NCBI RefSeq assembly: GCF_003010915.2
Contig: NZ_CP028426.1
Coordinates: 310,001-374,000 of the forward strand
Reading direction: 5' to 3'
DNA from: Gulosibacter molinativorax
GTDB lineage: Bacteria; Actinomycetota; Actinomycetes; Actinomycetales; Microbacteriaceae
Length of the DNA: 64,000 nucleotides
Shown: positions 39,528 through 50,693 of the stretch, in pieces
How positions within the stretch are numbered: position 1 is the stretch's first letter
Layout: each line of letters begins with the position of its first letter
Made by a program: the position numbers and the translations under genes
Notes under the pieces: generated by a model
What the model saw: only the letters and a program-made list of their open reading frames with translations
What the model was told of the DNA's origin: nothing
Database searches by the model: none

Positions 39528-40831
39528 CGGTTCGCTCCGAAGTAGGCGCGGATTCCCGAGACGGCCTCGATAAGCGCATCGATTTCGTCGTCGGTTGTGG
39601 TGAGGTAGCTCGAGGCTCGCGTCGACGCGGTCACGCCGAGGCGGCGGTGCAGCGGTTGCGCGCAGTGGTGACCGGCGCGCACGGCGATGCCCGCCGCATC
39701 CAGGTACTGCGACACGTCGTGCGCATGTACGCCGTCGATGATGAAGGATGCGAGGCCCGAGCGAGGTACCGAGGCGTCGTTTCCGATGACGGTCACGCCC
39801 TCGATGGCCGAGAGCTCGGCAACCATGCGAGCGCCGAGCGCCTCCTCGTGATCCCGGATCGCCGACATCCCAACCTCGGCGAGGTAGCGGCAGGCCGCGG
39901 CCAGCGCGACCGCTTGCGAGACGGGCTGCGTGCCGGCCTCGAAGCGCGTCGGGGGAGCCATGAAGGTGGTCGCCTCCATCGTGACGACCTCGATCATCGA
40001 GCCACCGGTGCGCGCCGGCGGCAACTGCGCGAGACGCTCGCGGCGGCCGTACAGCACGCCGATGCCGTTGGGACCCGCCATCTTGTGGCCCGAGAACGCG
40101 GCGAAGTCGACGCCGAGCGCGTGAAAATCGACCGGGCGATGCGGCACCGACTGGCACGCATCGAGCACCGTGACGGCACCGACCGTCGAAGCCAGAGCCA
40201 CAATTTCCTCGACCGGAGCGATCAGCCCGGTGACGTTCGACACGTGCGCGAACGCGATCACGCGAGTGCGGTCCGAGACGAGCGGGCGAAGATCGTCGAG
40301 GGCCCAGGTGCCGTGGTCGTTCACGGGCACGTAGCGCAGGGTCGCGCCGGTGGCGAGCGCGAGTTCCTGCCAGGGCACGAGGTTCGCATGGTGCTCGGCC
40401 TCGGTGATGAGAATCTCGTCGCCGGCCTCGAGTCGCAGCGGTGCGGATGCATCCCCGCCGCGACCGCGCGACGCCGCCGCGATGCCGTTTGCGATGGTGT
40501 TGAGCGCATCCGTAGCGCCTGCCTGCCACGCGATCTCGTCGGCGTCGGCGCCGACGAAGGCGGCGACCGTCTCGCGAGCGTCCTCGTAGTCGCCGGTTGC
40601 GAGAGCGGCGAGCTCGTGCGAGCCACGGTGTACTGCCGAATTGTGCTCCGTGACGAACGCGCGTTCGGCGTCGAGCACCGCCTGCGGGCGCTGCGCCGTT
40701 GCCCCGAAGTCGAGGTAGACGAGGGGGGTGTCATGCACCCGCTGGGCGAGGATCGGGAAGTCGGCGCGCAGTTCGCGGGCTCGCTCATCGGTCAACGCCG
40801 GGACGGATGTTGGTGCGTGGGTGTCAGTCAA
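39524..40831 (-). CDS. sufS: Cysteine desulfurase SufS
   Basis: PLP enzyme that removes sulfur from cysteine and passes it to SufU. 435 aa, group II desulfurase: [35 protein letters not shown] lysine in [17 protein letters not shown], and the catalytic Cys in [19 protein letters not shown] start at 40831 with AGGAC upstream. It is divergent from argC. Here sufS-sufU stand alone on the minus strand between pheT and argC. Confidence 0.95.
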   Translation of the reverse strand: MTDTHAPTSVPALTDERARELRADFPILAQRVHDTPLVYLDFGATAQRPQAVLDAERAFVTEHNSAVHRGSHELAALATGDYEDARETVAAFVGADADEIAWQAGATDALNTIANGIAAASRGRGGDASAPLRLEAGDEILITEAEHHANLVPWQELALATGATLRYVPVNDHGTWALDDLRPLVSDRTRVIAFAHVSNVTGLIAPVEEIVALASTVGAVTVLDACQSVPHRPVDFHALGVDFAAFSGHKMAGPNGIGVLYGRRERLAQLPPARTGGSMIEVVTMEATTFMAPPTRFEAGTQPVSQAVALAAACRYLAEVGMSAIRDHEEALGARMVAELSAIEGVTVIGNDASVPRSGLASFIIDGVHAHDVSQYLDAAGIAVRAGHHCAQPLHRRLGVTASTRASSYLTTTDDEIDALIEAVSGIRAYFGANR

Positions 40832-40887
40832 GGGAGTCCTAGGTTTATGAAGGTGTACCTAACAAGGGTACGACTTCGCGCCGGGCG

Positions 40888-40893
40888 TAGGAT
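40888..40893 (+). promoter_or_regulatory. -10 box of argC (leaderless)
   Basis: TAGGAT ends 7 nt before the ATG at 40901. No ARG-box was recognised. Confidence 0.55.
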
Positions 40894-40900
40894 GGTGGGT

Positions 40901-41947
40901 ATGACGTTTTCTGTAGCAGTTGCGGGTGCGTCGGGCTACGGCGGGGGAGAGCTCCTCCGCCTGCTCGCGACGCACCCCGAGTTTGAGGTCCGCACCGTCA
41001 CCGCGCATTCGCAGGCCGGGGAGCGACTGCGATCCGTGCACCCGCATCTCGCCAGCTACGGCGACCTCGTCCTCGAGCAGACGACCCCAGAGGTCCTGGC
41101 CGGTCACGACGTCGTTTTCCTCGCGCTGCCGCACGGCAAGTCCGGTGCGCTCACCGAGGCCCTGCCAGCCGACACCCTCGTGATCGATGCCGGTGCTGAC
41201 CACCGCCTCGAGCGCGAGCAGGACTGGACCGACTATTACCCGGGCGATTGGGCTGGCACCTGGACCTATGGGATGCCCGAGCTGATTCTGGAAGACGGCG
41301 GCAAGCAACGCCGGAACCTGACTGACACGCGTCGTATCGCGGTACCGGGGTGCAACGCCACCGCGGTCACCCTCGCGCTCGCCCCGGCGCTGCGAGCGGG
41401 CATCATCGGCACGGACGACATCTCGACAGTGCTCGCGGTCGGCCCGTCGGGCGCTGGCAAGAAGGCCTCGGTCTCGATGCTCGCGAGCGAGCTGCTCGGT
41501 AACGCCGCCCCGTACAACGCGTTTGGCGGCCATCGCCACAACCCGGAGATCCGTCAGAACCTGCGCAACGCATCCGGCAAGGATGTGCGGCTCAGCTTCA
41601 GCCCCGTCCTCGTGCCGATGGCGCGTGGGATTCTCGCGACCAGCACCGCAAGCATCGCCGAGGGCGTCGATCTCGCCAAGGTGCGAGAGGTGTTCGAGGA
41701 TGCGTACGGCGACGAGACCTTTATCGAACTGATGGAAGACGGCGCCTACCCGCGCACCGCGGATGTCAACGGCTCGAACCGCACGCAGATCGCGTTTGGC
41801 ATAGATGAGCGTGCCGGACGCCTGATCGTCATCAGCGCCCTCGACAATCTTGGTAAGGGCACCGCCGGCGCGGCCATCCAGTCGGCCAACATCGCCCTTG
41901 GCATCGAAGAATCCCACAGCCTGCCGATCAATGGAGTAGCACCGTGA
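40901..41947 (+). CDS. argC: N-acetyl-gamma-glutamyl-phosphate reductase
   Basis: Third step of arginine synthesis: NADPH-dependent reduction of N-acetylglutamyl phosphate. 348 aa with the nucleotide-binding [20 protein letters not shown] and active-site C151 in [17 protein letters not shown], then [15 protein letters not shown] at 40901 is set by the leaderless promoter; the open frame extends far upstream only as antisense to sufS. Overlaps argJ by 4 nt (GTGA). Confidence 0.97.
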   Translation: MTFSVAVAGASGYGGGELLRLLATHPEFEVRTVTAHSQAGERLRSVHPHLASYGDLVLEQTTPEVLAGHDVVFLALPHGKSGALTEALPADTLVIDAGADHRLEREQDWTDYYPGDWAGTWTYGMPELILEDGGKQRRNLTDTRRIAVPGCNATAVTLALAPALRAGIIGTDDISTVLAVGPSGAGKKASVSMLASELLGNAAPYNAFGGHRHNPEIRQNLRNASGKDVRLSFSPVLVPMARGILATSTASIAEGVDLAKVREVFEDAYGDETFIELMEDGAYPRTADVNGSNRTQIAFGIDERAGRLIVISALDNLGKGTAGAAIQSANIALGIEESHSLPINGVAP

Positions 41948-43107
41948 CCGTAACCACCCCGAAGGGTTTCCGAGCAGCTGGCGTAGAGGCCGGACTCAAG
42001 AACAGCGGTGGATTGGACGTCGTGCTCGTCGTGAACGACGGACCCTCGGCCGCGGCGGCCGCCGTGTTCACCGAAAACCGCTGCGAGGCGCACCCCGTGA
42101 CGTGGTCGCGCAAGGTCGTCGGCGACGGCACCGTCTCGGCGATTGCCCTCAACTCCGGCGGCGCGAACTGCTTCACCGGCGAGTTTGGCGCGGAAACGAC
42201 CCGGCTCACGGCCGAGCGTACGGCCGAGCACCTCGGCATCGGCGCGGGCGACGTCCTCGTGTGCTCCACGGGCCTCATCGGGATGGGCGACCAGGGGTGG
42301 CGCGACAAGCTCCTGGCTGGCCTCGACCAGGCATACCCGGCACTCGCATCCGACGAGCAGGCGGGCAGCAACGCGGCCGACGGCATCCTGACCACCGACT
42401 CGGTCCGCAAGGTCTCGACCCGCGAAGGCTCGGGCTACTCGATCGGCGCGATGGCGAAGGGTGCGGGGATGCTCGCGCCGGGCCTCGCGACCATGCTCGT
42501 CGTGATCACGACCGACGCCGACCTCGAATCCGCGCAGCTCGACGCGGCGCTGCGCCAGGCCACGCGACTGACCTTCGACCGCGTCGACTCCGACGGCTGC
42601 ATGTCGACCAACGACACCGTCGCGCTGATGGCCTCGGGCGCATCCGGCGTGACCCCCGAGATCGAGGAATTCACGCGCCTGCTCACCGAGGTGTGCGCGG
42701 CCCTGTCGAAGATGCTGCAGCAGGATGCCGAGGGTGCAAGCCACGACATCACCATCATCACGACGGGCGCCGCGAGCGAGCAGGAGGCCGTCGACGTCTC
42801 CCGTGCGGTCAGCCGCTCGAACCTCTTCAAGGCCGCGATCTTCGGCAACGACCCGAACTGGGGCCGCGTGCTCGCAGCGATCGGCACGACGAGCGCGCAG
42901 TTCGACCCGCAGGCGATCGACGTGTCGATGAACGGCATCATGGTCTGCAAGGCGGGCACCCCGCACGCGCCGGTCGATAGTGTCGACCTCACGCCGCGCG
43001 CGACCGAGGTGCTCATCGACCTGCACGCGGGAGACGCGACCGCGACGATTCTGACGAACGATCTCACCCACGATTACGTGCACGAGAACAGTGCCTACTC
43101 CTCGTAG
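41944..43107 (+). CDS. argJ: Bifunctional glutamate N-acetyltransferase/ornithine acetyltransferase
   Basis: Recycles the acetyl group from N-acetylornithine to glutamate. 387 aa; the precursor is expected to self-cleave before T183 in [13 protein letters not shown] into alpha and beta chains. The substrate loop KGAGMLAPG and the C-terminal NSAYSS are present. Whether it is bifunctional or monofunctional cannot be decided from motifs; no argA or argE is in the window. Confidence 0.96.
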   Translation: MTVTTPKGFRAAGVEAGLKNSGGLDVVLVVNDGPSAAAAAVFTENRCEAHPVTWSRKVVGDGTVSAIALNSGGANCFTGEFGAETTRLTAERTAEHLGIGAGDVLVCSTGLIGMGDQGWRDKLLAGLDQAYPALASDEQAGSNAADGILTTDSVRKVSTREGSGYSIGAMAKGAGMLAPGLATMLVVITTDADLESAQLDAALRQATRLTFDRVDSDGCMSTNDTVALMASGASGVTPEIEEFTRLLTEVCAALSKMLQQDAEGASHDITIITTGAASEQEAVDVSRAVSRSNLFKAAIFGNDPNWGRVLAAIGTTSAQFDPQAIDVSMNGIMVCKAGTPHAPVDSVDLTPRATEVLIDLHAGDATATILTNDLTHDYVHENSAYSS

Positions 43108-43133
43108 CCACGGTGAGTAGTACGAAAGGCAAC

Positions 43134-44057
43134 ATGACAACCGAATCGGAAGTCCCGGCCGATCCCCGCTACGCGCAGTCCGCGGGGAAAGTAGAAACCC
43201 TCATCGAGGCTCTGCCCTGGATGCAGCGCTATCACGGCGAGATTATCGTCGTGAAGTTCGGCGGCAACGCGATGATCGATCCGGAGCTGATCGAGGCGTT
43301 CGCCTCGGACATCGCGTACATGCGCTACGCGGGCGTGCAGCCCGTCGTCGTGCATGGCGGCGGCCCGCACATTTCGCGGATGCTCGACCGGCTCGGCATC
43401 GAGTCGGAGTTTCGCGCGGGCTATCGCTACACGTCCGAAGAGGCGATGGAGGTCGTCCGCATGGTGCTCGGTGGCCAGGTGGCCCGCGAGCTCGTGTCCG
43501 CGATCAACGACCTCGCGCCAGTCGCCACCGGCACCTCGGGCGAGGATGCGGGGCTCTTCCAGGCGAAGCGCAAGACCACGGATGCGGCGGGGAACCCCGT
43601 CGACCTCGGTCTCGTTGGCGAGATCGTCGCGGTGAACCCGAACGTCGTCCTGGCCGATATCGCGGCCGGGCGCATCCCCGTGGTCTCGACGATCGCGAGC
43701 GACATCGACCAACCCCGCAAGGCGCTCAACATTAACGCCGACCGGGCCGCGGCGGCGCTCGCGGTGGCGCTCGGCGCGAAGAAGCTCGTCATGCTCACCG
43801 ATGTCGAGGGCCTGTACCGAAACTGGCCCGACAAGAGCTCGCTCGCGGCATTTATTACGGCCGACGAGCTGCGCGGCATGCTTCCGACGCTCGAATCGGG
43901 CATGATTCCCAAGGCACAAGCGTGCATCGAGGCCGTCGACGGCGGGGTGAAGCACGCGACAATTATCGATGGGCGAATCCCGCACTCGACGCTGATTGAA
44001 GTCTTCACCAAGGAGGGCTTCGGCACCGAGGTGACGGATTGGTATCCCAATTCCTAA
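43134..44057 (+). CDS. argB: Acetylglutamate kinase
   Basis: Phosphorylates N-acetylglutamate, usually the arginine-feedback step in this cyclic pathway. 307 aa with [27 protein letters not shown], the Arg-sensitive type N-terminal helix ([17 protein letters not shown]) and [13 protein letters not shown] 43134 has GAAAGG 5 nt upstream; an in-frame GTG at 43113 lacks a site. argD, normally next, is absent: argF starts 20 nt later. Confidence 0.95.
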   Translation: MTTESEVPADPRYAQSAGKVETLIEALPWMQRYHGEIIVVKFGGNAMIDPELIEAFASDIAYMRYAGVQPVVVHGGGPHISRMLDRLGIESEFRAGYRYTSEEAMEVVRMVLGGQVARELVSAINDLAPVATGTSGEDAGLFQAKRKTTDAAGNPVDLGLVGEIVAVNPNVVLADIAAGRIPVVSTIASDIDQPRKALNINADRAAAALAVALGAKKLVMLTDVEGLYRNWPDKSSLAAFITADELRGMLPTLESGMIPKAQACIEAVDGGVKHATIIDGRIPHSTLIEVFTKEGFGTEVTDWYPNS

Positions 44058-44076
44058 TAACCATGAAAGAGACGGA

Positions 44077-45015
44077 ATGATTCGCCATTTCCTCCGCGAC
44101 GACGATGTGACACCAGCCGAGCAGTCCGAGATCCTCGATCTCGCGGCCGCGCTCAAACAGGACCGCTTTGCGGCTCGACCGCTTGAGGGGCCGCAGACCG
44201 TCGCGGTCATCTTCGACAAGAGCTCGACCCGCACGCGCGTGTCCTTCCACGTCGGCATCTCGGAGCTCGGCGGTAGCCCGCTCATCTTCACCACCGCATC
44301 CAGCCAGCTCGGCGGTAAGGAGACCCCTTCCGACACCGCTCGCGTGCTCGAACGTATGGTCTCGGCTGTCGTGTGGCGCACCTACGCGCAGTCGGGCCTC
44401 GAGCAGATGGCGGATGGCGCGCGCGTGCCCATTGTCAACGGGCTGAGCGACGACTTCCACCCGTGCCAGCTCCTCGCCGACCTCCTGACGATTCGCGAGC
44501 ACAAGGGTGACACGAAGGGCCGCAAGCTCGTGTTCGTTGGCGACGGCCTGTCGAACATGGGCCACTCGTACCTGCTCGCCGGCGCGGTCGCGGGGATGCA
44601 CGTGGCCGTGGTTTCGCCTGAGGGTTACCTCCCGCGGCAGAACGTGGTGGACGACGCCACGAAGATCGCCGCCGAGACCGGTGGCTCGATCGCCGTGGGC
44701 ACCTCGATCGAGGAACTCGCGGTCGACGCCGACGTCATGGTGACCGACACATGGGTGTCGATGGGGCTCGAGGCCGAGCGCCAGGAGCGCATCGAGGCCT
44801 TCGAGGGCTATCGCGTCACGACCGACGTGATGAAGCTCGGCAAGCCGGATGCGATCTTCATGCACTGCCTGCCCGCAGATCGCGGCTTCGAGGTCGACGC
44901 CGACGTCATCGACGGCCCGCAGTCGGTCATCTGGGACGAGGCGGAGAACCGCCTCCACGCGCAGAAGGCGCTGCTCGCGTGGCTGCTCGCGAAGTCCCGT
45001 AACGAGCCCGTCGCG

Positions 45016-45027
<12 letters not shown>
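44077..45027 (+). CDS. argF: Ornithine carbamoyltransferase
   Basis: Makes citrulline from ornithine and carbamoyl phosphate. 316 aa with the carbamoyl-phosphate loop FDKSSTRTRVSFHVG, ornithine-binding HCLPADRGFEVDADVIDGP and NGLSDDFHPCQLLADLLTI. The last 12 nt, including the stop codon, form the first unit of a four-copy 14-nt repeat running downstream. Confidence 0.96.
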
Positions 45028-46560
<1,533 letters not shown>

Positions 46561-46612
46561 GTAAACAGCTATACGCGCGCCCACGCGGCTGCAGCCAGGC
46601 AGCCGCGACCGC

Positions 46613-46656
46613 GATGCCCGCCCGGGAGAGATCCCGTGGCGGGCATCCGTCGTTTT
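46613..46656 (+). terminator. Terminator after argH
   Basis: GATGCCCGCC (46613-46622) pairs with 46638-46647, extended by GGGA/TCCC, then CGTCGTTTT. A second hairpin, GCGGCTGC/GCAGCCGC (46585-46592 / 46599-46606), lies just upstream. Confidence 0.7.
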
Positions 46657-46685
46657 CCGCGCCCGGACCGGCCGCCTAACGAGAC

Positions 46686-46728
46686 AAATGTTTCAAGTAA
46701 TGCTAATTTTGCCGATATTGAAACGTTT
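46686..46728. promoter_or_regulatory. Spaced inverted repeat upstream of the permease cluster (candidate operator)
   Basis: AAATGTTTCAA (46686-46696) and TTGAAACGTTT (46718-46728) are inverted copies with one mismatch and a 21-nt spacer, about three helical turns between centres. The region is AT-rich against a GC-rich background and lies 70-110 nt before the first gene. The RpiR regulator encoded in the cluster is the obvious candidate binder. Confidence 0.45.
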
Positions 46729-46796
46729 GGTTCATAGTCAAACGTGCGCGCACAGCGGCGCGTATCCCACTCCTGCATGAGCGAAGGCTGACGCAA

Positions 46797-48236
46797 TTGA
46801 GCAATGATCCCGTGGCAGAGGCCGCGACCCCCACGACCAAACGGCCGCTCGGCACGTTCGAAGTCACCGCAATCGGCATCGGGTTCATGGGCCCGGTCAT
46901 GGCGATGTCGCTCAACGGCATCGGCGTCGCGGGGCTCGTCGGCAAGTCGGTCCCGTTCACCTTCCTCGTCGCCTTCATCGGCACACTCTTCGTCGCGTAC
47001 GGCTTCGTGCGGCTCACTCGTCGAATCTCTCACGCGGGCTCGGTCTACGCGCTCGCCGGCTCGACCCTCGGCCCGCGCGCAGGCTTTTTCGGCGGGTTCG
47101 CGCTGCTCGGCACCTATATCTTCTTCGCGGCCTGCATCGTGGGCGCGTGCGCGGTCTTCTTCGAGGCGATGCTGGGGGAGATGGGCGTCGTCCTCGCACC
47201 CGGCATGTGGATGATCGTCGCGGCCCTCGTCGGCATCCTCGCGCTTGTGTTGACGCTGCGCGAGTCCGCGATCGTCGCGCGCACCCTCCTCGGCATCGGC
47301 TTCGTCGGGATCGCCGCGATGCTCATCCTCGCGATCGTGATCATCGTGAAGATCGCGGCGGGCTCGGCCCCGGTAACCACGGGCATCGACTTCACGACGC
47401 TTACCCCGGGGGATGCGCCGATCACCGCCATCATGACCGCCGCGGTCTTCGGCTTCCTCTCTTGGGCAGGCTTCGAGTCGGGCACGTCGCTCGCCGAGGA
47501 GTCGGCCGACCCGAAGCGCGTCATCCCTCGCGCCGTGCTGCTCGCGGTGATCGTCGGTGGCCTCGTGTACGTCTTCATGATGTTCGCGCAGACGATCGGG
47601 TTCGGCACCGACCAGGCTGGCATCGATGCGTTCGCGAACGCATCCTCGACCCTCACGACGCTCTCATCCACCTATATCGGCCCGTGGTTCGCGATCCTCA
47701 TATCGATCATCGCGTTCCTCGTCGCGTTCGGCGCGCTGCTGAGCTCCACGACCGCGGCCTCGCGACTGCTTTTCGCGCTCGCGCGTGACGGTTTCGGCCC
47801 GAAGTCATTCGCGAAGCTGAACCCGACTACGCAGGTGCCCTCGATCGCGGTCATGTTCGTCGTCATCCTCACGACTCTCATGGCGCTCGCGCTCGGCGCC
47901 TTCGGTGCCACGAGCGTGGATGCGTACTACTGGTACGCGACGATGGGCACGTTGTGCATGGTGGTCGCCTACGGGATGACCGCCGTCGGCGTGATCCGCT
48001 TCACCTTCACGAAATCCTCCGGCATTCCCAAATGGGAGCTCATCTTCCCGGTGCTGGCGCTCGTTTTCCTTGTGTACGTGTACGTCATTCAGATCGTCGG
48101 TCAGGAACCGCCGTACACGTATTTCCCATGGCTGGCCGGTGCGTGGTGCATCCTTGGTCTCATCATTGTGCTGAGTAGGCCGTCGCTCGCGAAGCGAATC
48201 GGCGCTCGCCTGACCGTGGAGGACACCGACCTATGA
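46797..48236 (+). CDS. APC-family amino acid/polyamine permease
   Basis: A 479-residue secondary transporter with about 12 hydrophobic segments. It opens GTFEVTAIGIGFMGPVMAMSLNGIG and has the conserved segment FGFLSWAGFESGTSLAEESADPKRVIPRAV typical of APC superfamily members importing amino acids or amines. TTG start with GAAGG upstream. Its stop overlaps the ligase gene as ATGA, so the two are coupled. Substrate unknown; the pairing with a GS-like ligase resembles PuuP-PuuA of the E. coli putrescine pathway. Confidence 0.88.
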   Translation: MSNDPVAEAATPTTKRPLGTFEVTAIGIGFMGPVMAMSLNGIGVAGLVGKSVPFTFLVAFIGTLFVAYGFVRLTRRISHAGSVYALAGSTLGPRAGFFGGFALLGTYIFFAACIVGACAVFFEAMLGEMGVVLAPGMWMIVAALVGILALVLTLRESAIVARTLLGIGFVGIAAMLILAIVIIVKIAAGSAPVTTGIDFTTLTPGDAPITAIMTAAVFGFLSWAGFESGTSLAEESADPKRVIPRAVLLAVIVGGLVYVFMMFAQTIGFGTDQAGIDAFANASSTLTTLSSTYIGPWFAILISIIAFLVAFGALLSSTTAASRLLFALARDGFGPKSFAKLNPTTQVPSIAVMFVVILTTLMALALGAFGATSVDAYYWYATMGTLCMVVAYGMTAVGVIRFTFTKSSGIPKWELIFPVLALVFLVYVYVIQIVGQEPPYTYFPWLAGAWCILGLIIVLSRPSLAKRIGARLTVEDTDL

Positions 48237-49531
48237 ATGAACGACCCGACGAACTGATTTTCCTCGCGACGACGGATATTTCCGCGCGAACCAAGGGTCG
48301 TGCCGTGCCCGCCGAGGACTTCCGCGATGACACGACGGTGGGCTGGGTACCCGCGAACCTCGGCATCGGGTCGCTCGGCCACATCGTCGACGATATTCCC
48401 TACGGCTCCTCGGGTGATCTGCGGCTCAAGCCCGATCTCGACGCGCGCTACCGGATCGATGGGGTGCCCGGCCGCACGCCGCTCAACATCGTCTTCTCCG
48501 ACATCATCAACACCGACGGGACGCCGTGGGAATCGTGTTCCCGCAATTTCCTCCGCGAGGCCATCGCGGACCTCGGTAGGCACGGGCTCGAGATGTCCGC
48601 GGCGTTCGAGCACGAGTTCGTCGATCTCTCGGCGACGACCGAACCGCATCCCTTCTCGCTACAAAGCTTCCGCGCGGCTGATCCGATCGGCGCGGAGCTC
48701 GTGACCATCCTGCGTCGCGCCGGCCTCGAGCCCGAGAACTGGCTGCCCGAATACGCGGAGCACCAGTACGAGATCACCGTCAAGCCGAGCGACCCGATGC
48801 GCGCCGCGGACCGCGCGATTCTCGTGCGCGATGTCGTGTATGACCTGTATCAGGCGCACGGTCGGCACGCGAGCTTCTCGCCGGTCGTTCGCCCCGGCGC
48901 GGGCGGCAGCGGCGTCCACGTACACATGGGTATCACGCACGACGACGGTTCGCCGGCCCTGTGGGACGCGGCCGCACCCGGTCGAGTCTCGGAGCTCGGC
49001 GCGAAGTTCGCCGCGGGCATCGTTAAGTACGCGCCGGAGTTCACCGCGCTCTTCGCGCCGCTCGTCACTAGCTACGATCGCCTCGCCCCGCACAACTGGT
49101 CGACGGCCCGCGCCTTCTTCGGCCTCCAGAACCGCGAGGCCCTCCTGCGCATCTGCCCGACCAACGAGCTGAACGGGCGCGACCCGTCGAAACAGCTGCA
49201 CTTCGAGTTCCGTGGCAGCGATATCGGGGCGAACCCGTGGCTGCTGCTCGGCGTGCTTATCCGGGCCGGACTTGCCGGAATCGACGAGGATCTCGAGCCG
49301 GCCGAAGTGATCGAGGGGGAACTCGACCTCGACGGCAAGCACCGCGACCTGAAGCGACTTCCAGAGAGTCTCGAAGGCGCGCTCGATGCGCTCGAGGCGA
49401 GCGATGCCATCCGCAGGTGGTTCGTGCCGAACTGGATCACGACGTTCCTGGCCGTCAAGCGCGAGGAGGTCGCGCAGCTGCGCGACAAGACACCAGCCGA
49501 GGTCTGCGAGGTCTACGCGAATGTCTACTAG
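48233..49531 (+). CDS. Glutamine synthetase-family ligase (gamma-glutamyl-amine ligase type)
   Basis: 432 aa, GS catalytic fold: AAFEHEFVDL (metal ligands), GSGVHVHMGI corresponding to the GxHxH motif, NWSTARAFFGLQNREALLRICP (in place of the true-GS NRIRRP phosphate loop) and the C-terminal FEFRGSDIGANPW. It is shorter than GlnA and lacks the adenylylation tyrosine region. The divergence and the permease context suggest a gamma-glutamyl ligase acting on an amine rather than ammonia assimilation. It overlaps the next gene by 11 nt; the same pair is fused in fungal FluG. Confidence 0.82.
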   Translation: MNERPDELIFLATTDISARTKGRAVPAEDFRDDTTVGWVPANLGIGSLGHIVDDIPYGSSGDLRLKPDLDARYRIDGVPGRTPLNIVFSDIINTDGTPWESCSRNFLREAIADLGRHGLEMSAAFEHEFVDLSATTEPHPFSLQSFRAADPIGAELVTILRRAGLEPENWLPEYAEHQYEITVKPSDPMRAADRAILVRDVVYDLYQAHGRHASFSPVVRPGAGGSGVHVHMGITHDDGSPALWDAAAPGRVSELGAKFAAGIVKYAPEFTALFAPLVTSYDRLAPHNWSTARAFFGLQNREALLRICPTNELNGRDPSKQLHFEFRGSDIGANPWLLLGVLIRAGLAGIDEDLEPAEVIEGELDLDGKHRDLKRLPESLEGALDALEASDAIRRWFVPNWITTFLAVKREEVAQLRDKTPAEVCEVYANVY

Positions 49532-50693
49532 GACTCTCGACTCGCTCGACTTGGGCGATGTGCCGCTGTTCGACCACCACTGTCACGGCGTCATCCCCAC
49601 CGACGTCGATCGCGTGGAATTCGAGGCGCTGATCTCCGAATCCTCGCGCCCTGCCACTGCGGGCACGACCCGCTTCGACTCGCAGGTGGGATTCCAGGTG
49701 CTCGCGAACTGCGCGCCGATCCTCGGGCTCGAGCCGTTCTGCGAGCCGGACGAGTACATCGCCCGCCGCCGCAAGCTCGGTGCCGAAGAGGTCAACCGGC
49801 GGCTGCTTCGCGCGGCGCACATCACGGTGTACGGGATCGAGACCGGTCACGGTGCGGACCGCATCCTCGGCCCCGAGCAAATGGCCGAGATGGCGAAGGC
49901 CCACCAGTGCGAGATCGTTCGACTCGAGCGGCTTGCCGAGGACGTCTTCGAGCGGCTCCGGGACACGGGTACCGCGACGAGCACGGAGGCGGTCGCCGAG
50001 ATCGCATGCGAGCTGGATGCGCGGCTCGAGACCGCGGTCGGCGTCAAGACGATCGCGGCCTACCGCATCGGCTTCGATTTCGAGGATGCGCGCCCCGAGC
50101 GTCGCGAGGTCGAGGCCGCCGCGGCCCGGCTGCTCGCTGCCACCGGGAGCATCCGGCTCGACGATTCGGTAATGATTCGCCACCTCATCTGGCTCGCGAT
50201 TGATCGCGCGTGCGTGATTCAGGTCCACGTCGGATACGGCGACGACGACGTCGACCTGCACCGCTGCAACCCGCTGCTGCTGACGCGGCTGCTGCGCGCG
50301 AGCATCGACAGCGGCGCGCGGTTCACGCTCCTGCACTGCTATCCGTTCCACCGCGAGGCGGGCTACCTCGCCGACGTTTTCCCGCACGTCTATTTCGACG
50401 TGGGGCTCGGAATCAACTACACCGGCTCTCGCAGCGAAGAAATCATCGCGGAGTCGCTCGAGCTCGCACCGTTCGGGAAGATCCTGTTCAGCAGCGACGC
50501 CTGGGGTGCGGCGGAGCTCTACTATCTCGGCGCGATGCTGTTTCGTCGCGGCTTGACGGCTGCGCTCACGCGGTTTGCGAAGCTCGACCGCTGGCCGGTC
50601 GAGCAGTGCGAACGCGTCGCGCGCATGATCGGCTACGACAATGCCGCGCGCCTGTACGGGTTCGACCCGCTCGGGCTGATCGGAGGGGAATGA
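49521..50693 (+). CDS. Amidohydrolase-superfamily protein, FluG N-terminal type
   Basis: 390 aa TIM-barrel metal hydrolase. N-terminal metal motif FDHHCHG (H19, H20, H22), C-terminal IQVHVGYGDDD, LLHCYPFHREAGYLADVFPHVYFDVG and KILFSSDAWGAAELYYLG with the conserved Asp. In FluG-like and related proteins this domain is joined to a GS domain; here the two are separate but overlapping genes. The ATG at 49521 is inside the end of the ligase gene; its M20 neighbour overlaps by 4 nt. Likely cleaves a gamma-glutamyl or N-acyl bond; substrate unknown. Confidence 0.82.
   Translation: MSTRTLDSLDLGDVPLFDHHCHGVIPTDVDRVEFEALISESSRPATAGTTRFDSQVGFQVLANCAPILGLEPFCEPDEYIARRRKLGAEEVNRRLLRAAHITVYGIETGHGADRILGPEQMAEMAKAHQCEIVRLERLAEDVFERLRDTGTATSTEAVAEIACELDARLETAVGVKTIAAYRIGFDFEDARPERREVEAAAARLLAATGSIRLDDSVMIRHLIWLAIDRACVIQVHVGYGDDDVDLHRCNPLLLTRLLRASIDSGARFTLLHCYPFHREAGYLADVFPHVYFDVGLGINYTGSRSEEIIAESLELAPFGKILFSSDAWGAAELYYLGAMLFRRGLTAALTRFAKLDRWPVEQCERVARMIGYDNAARLYGFDPLGLIGGE

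Noticed and set aside
40844..40880. Possible DtxR/IdeR iron box between sufS and argC
   Set aside because: Only about 9 of 19 positions fit the IdeR consensus, which is near chance for this composition.
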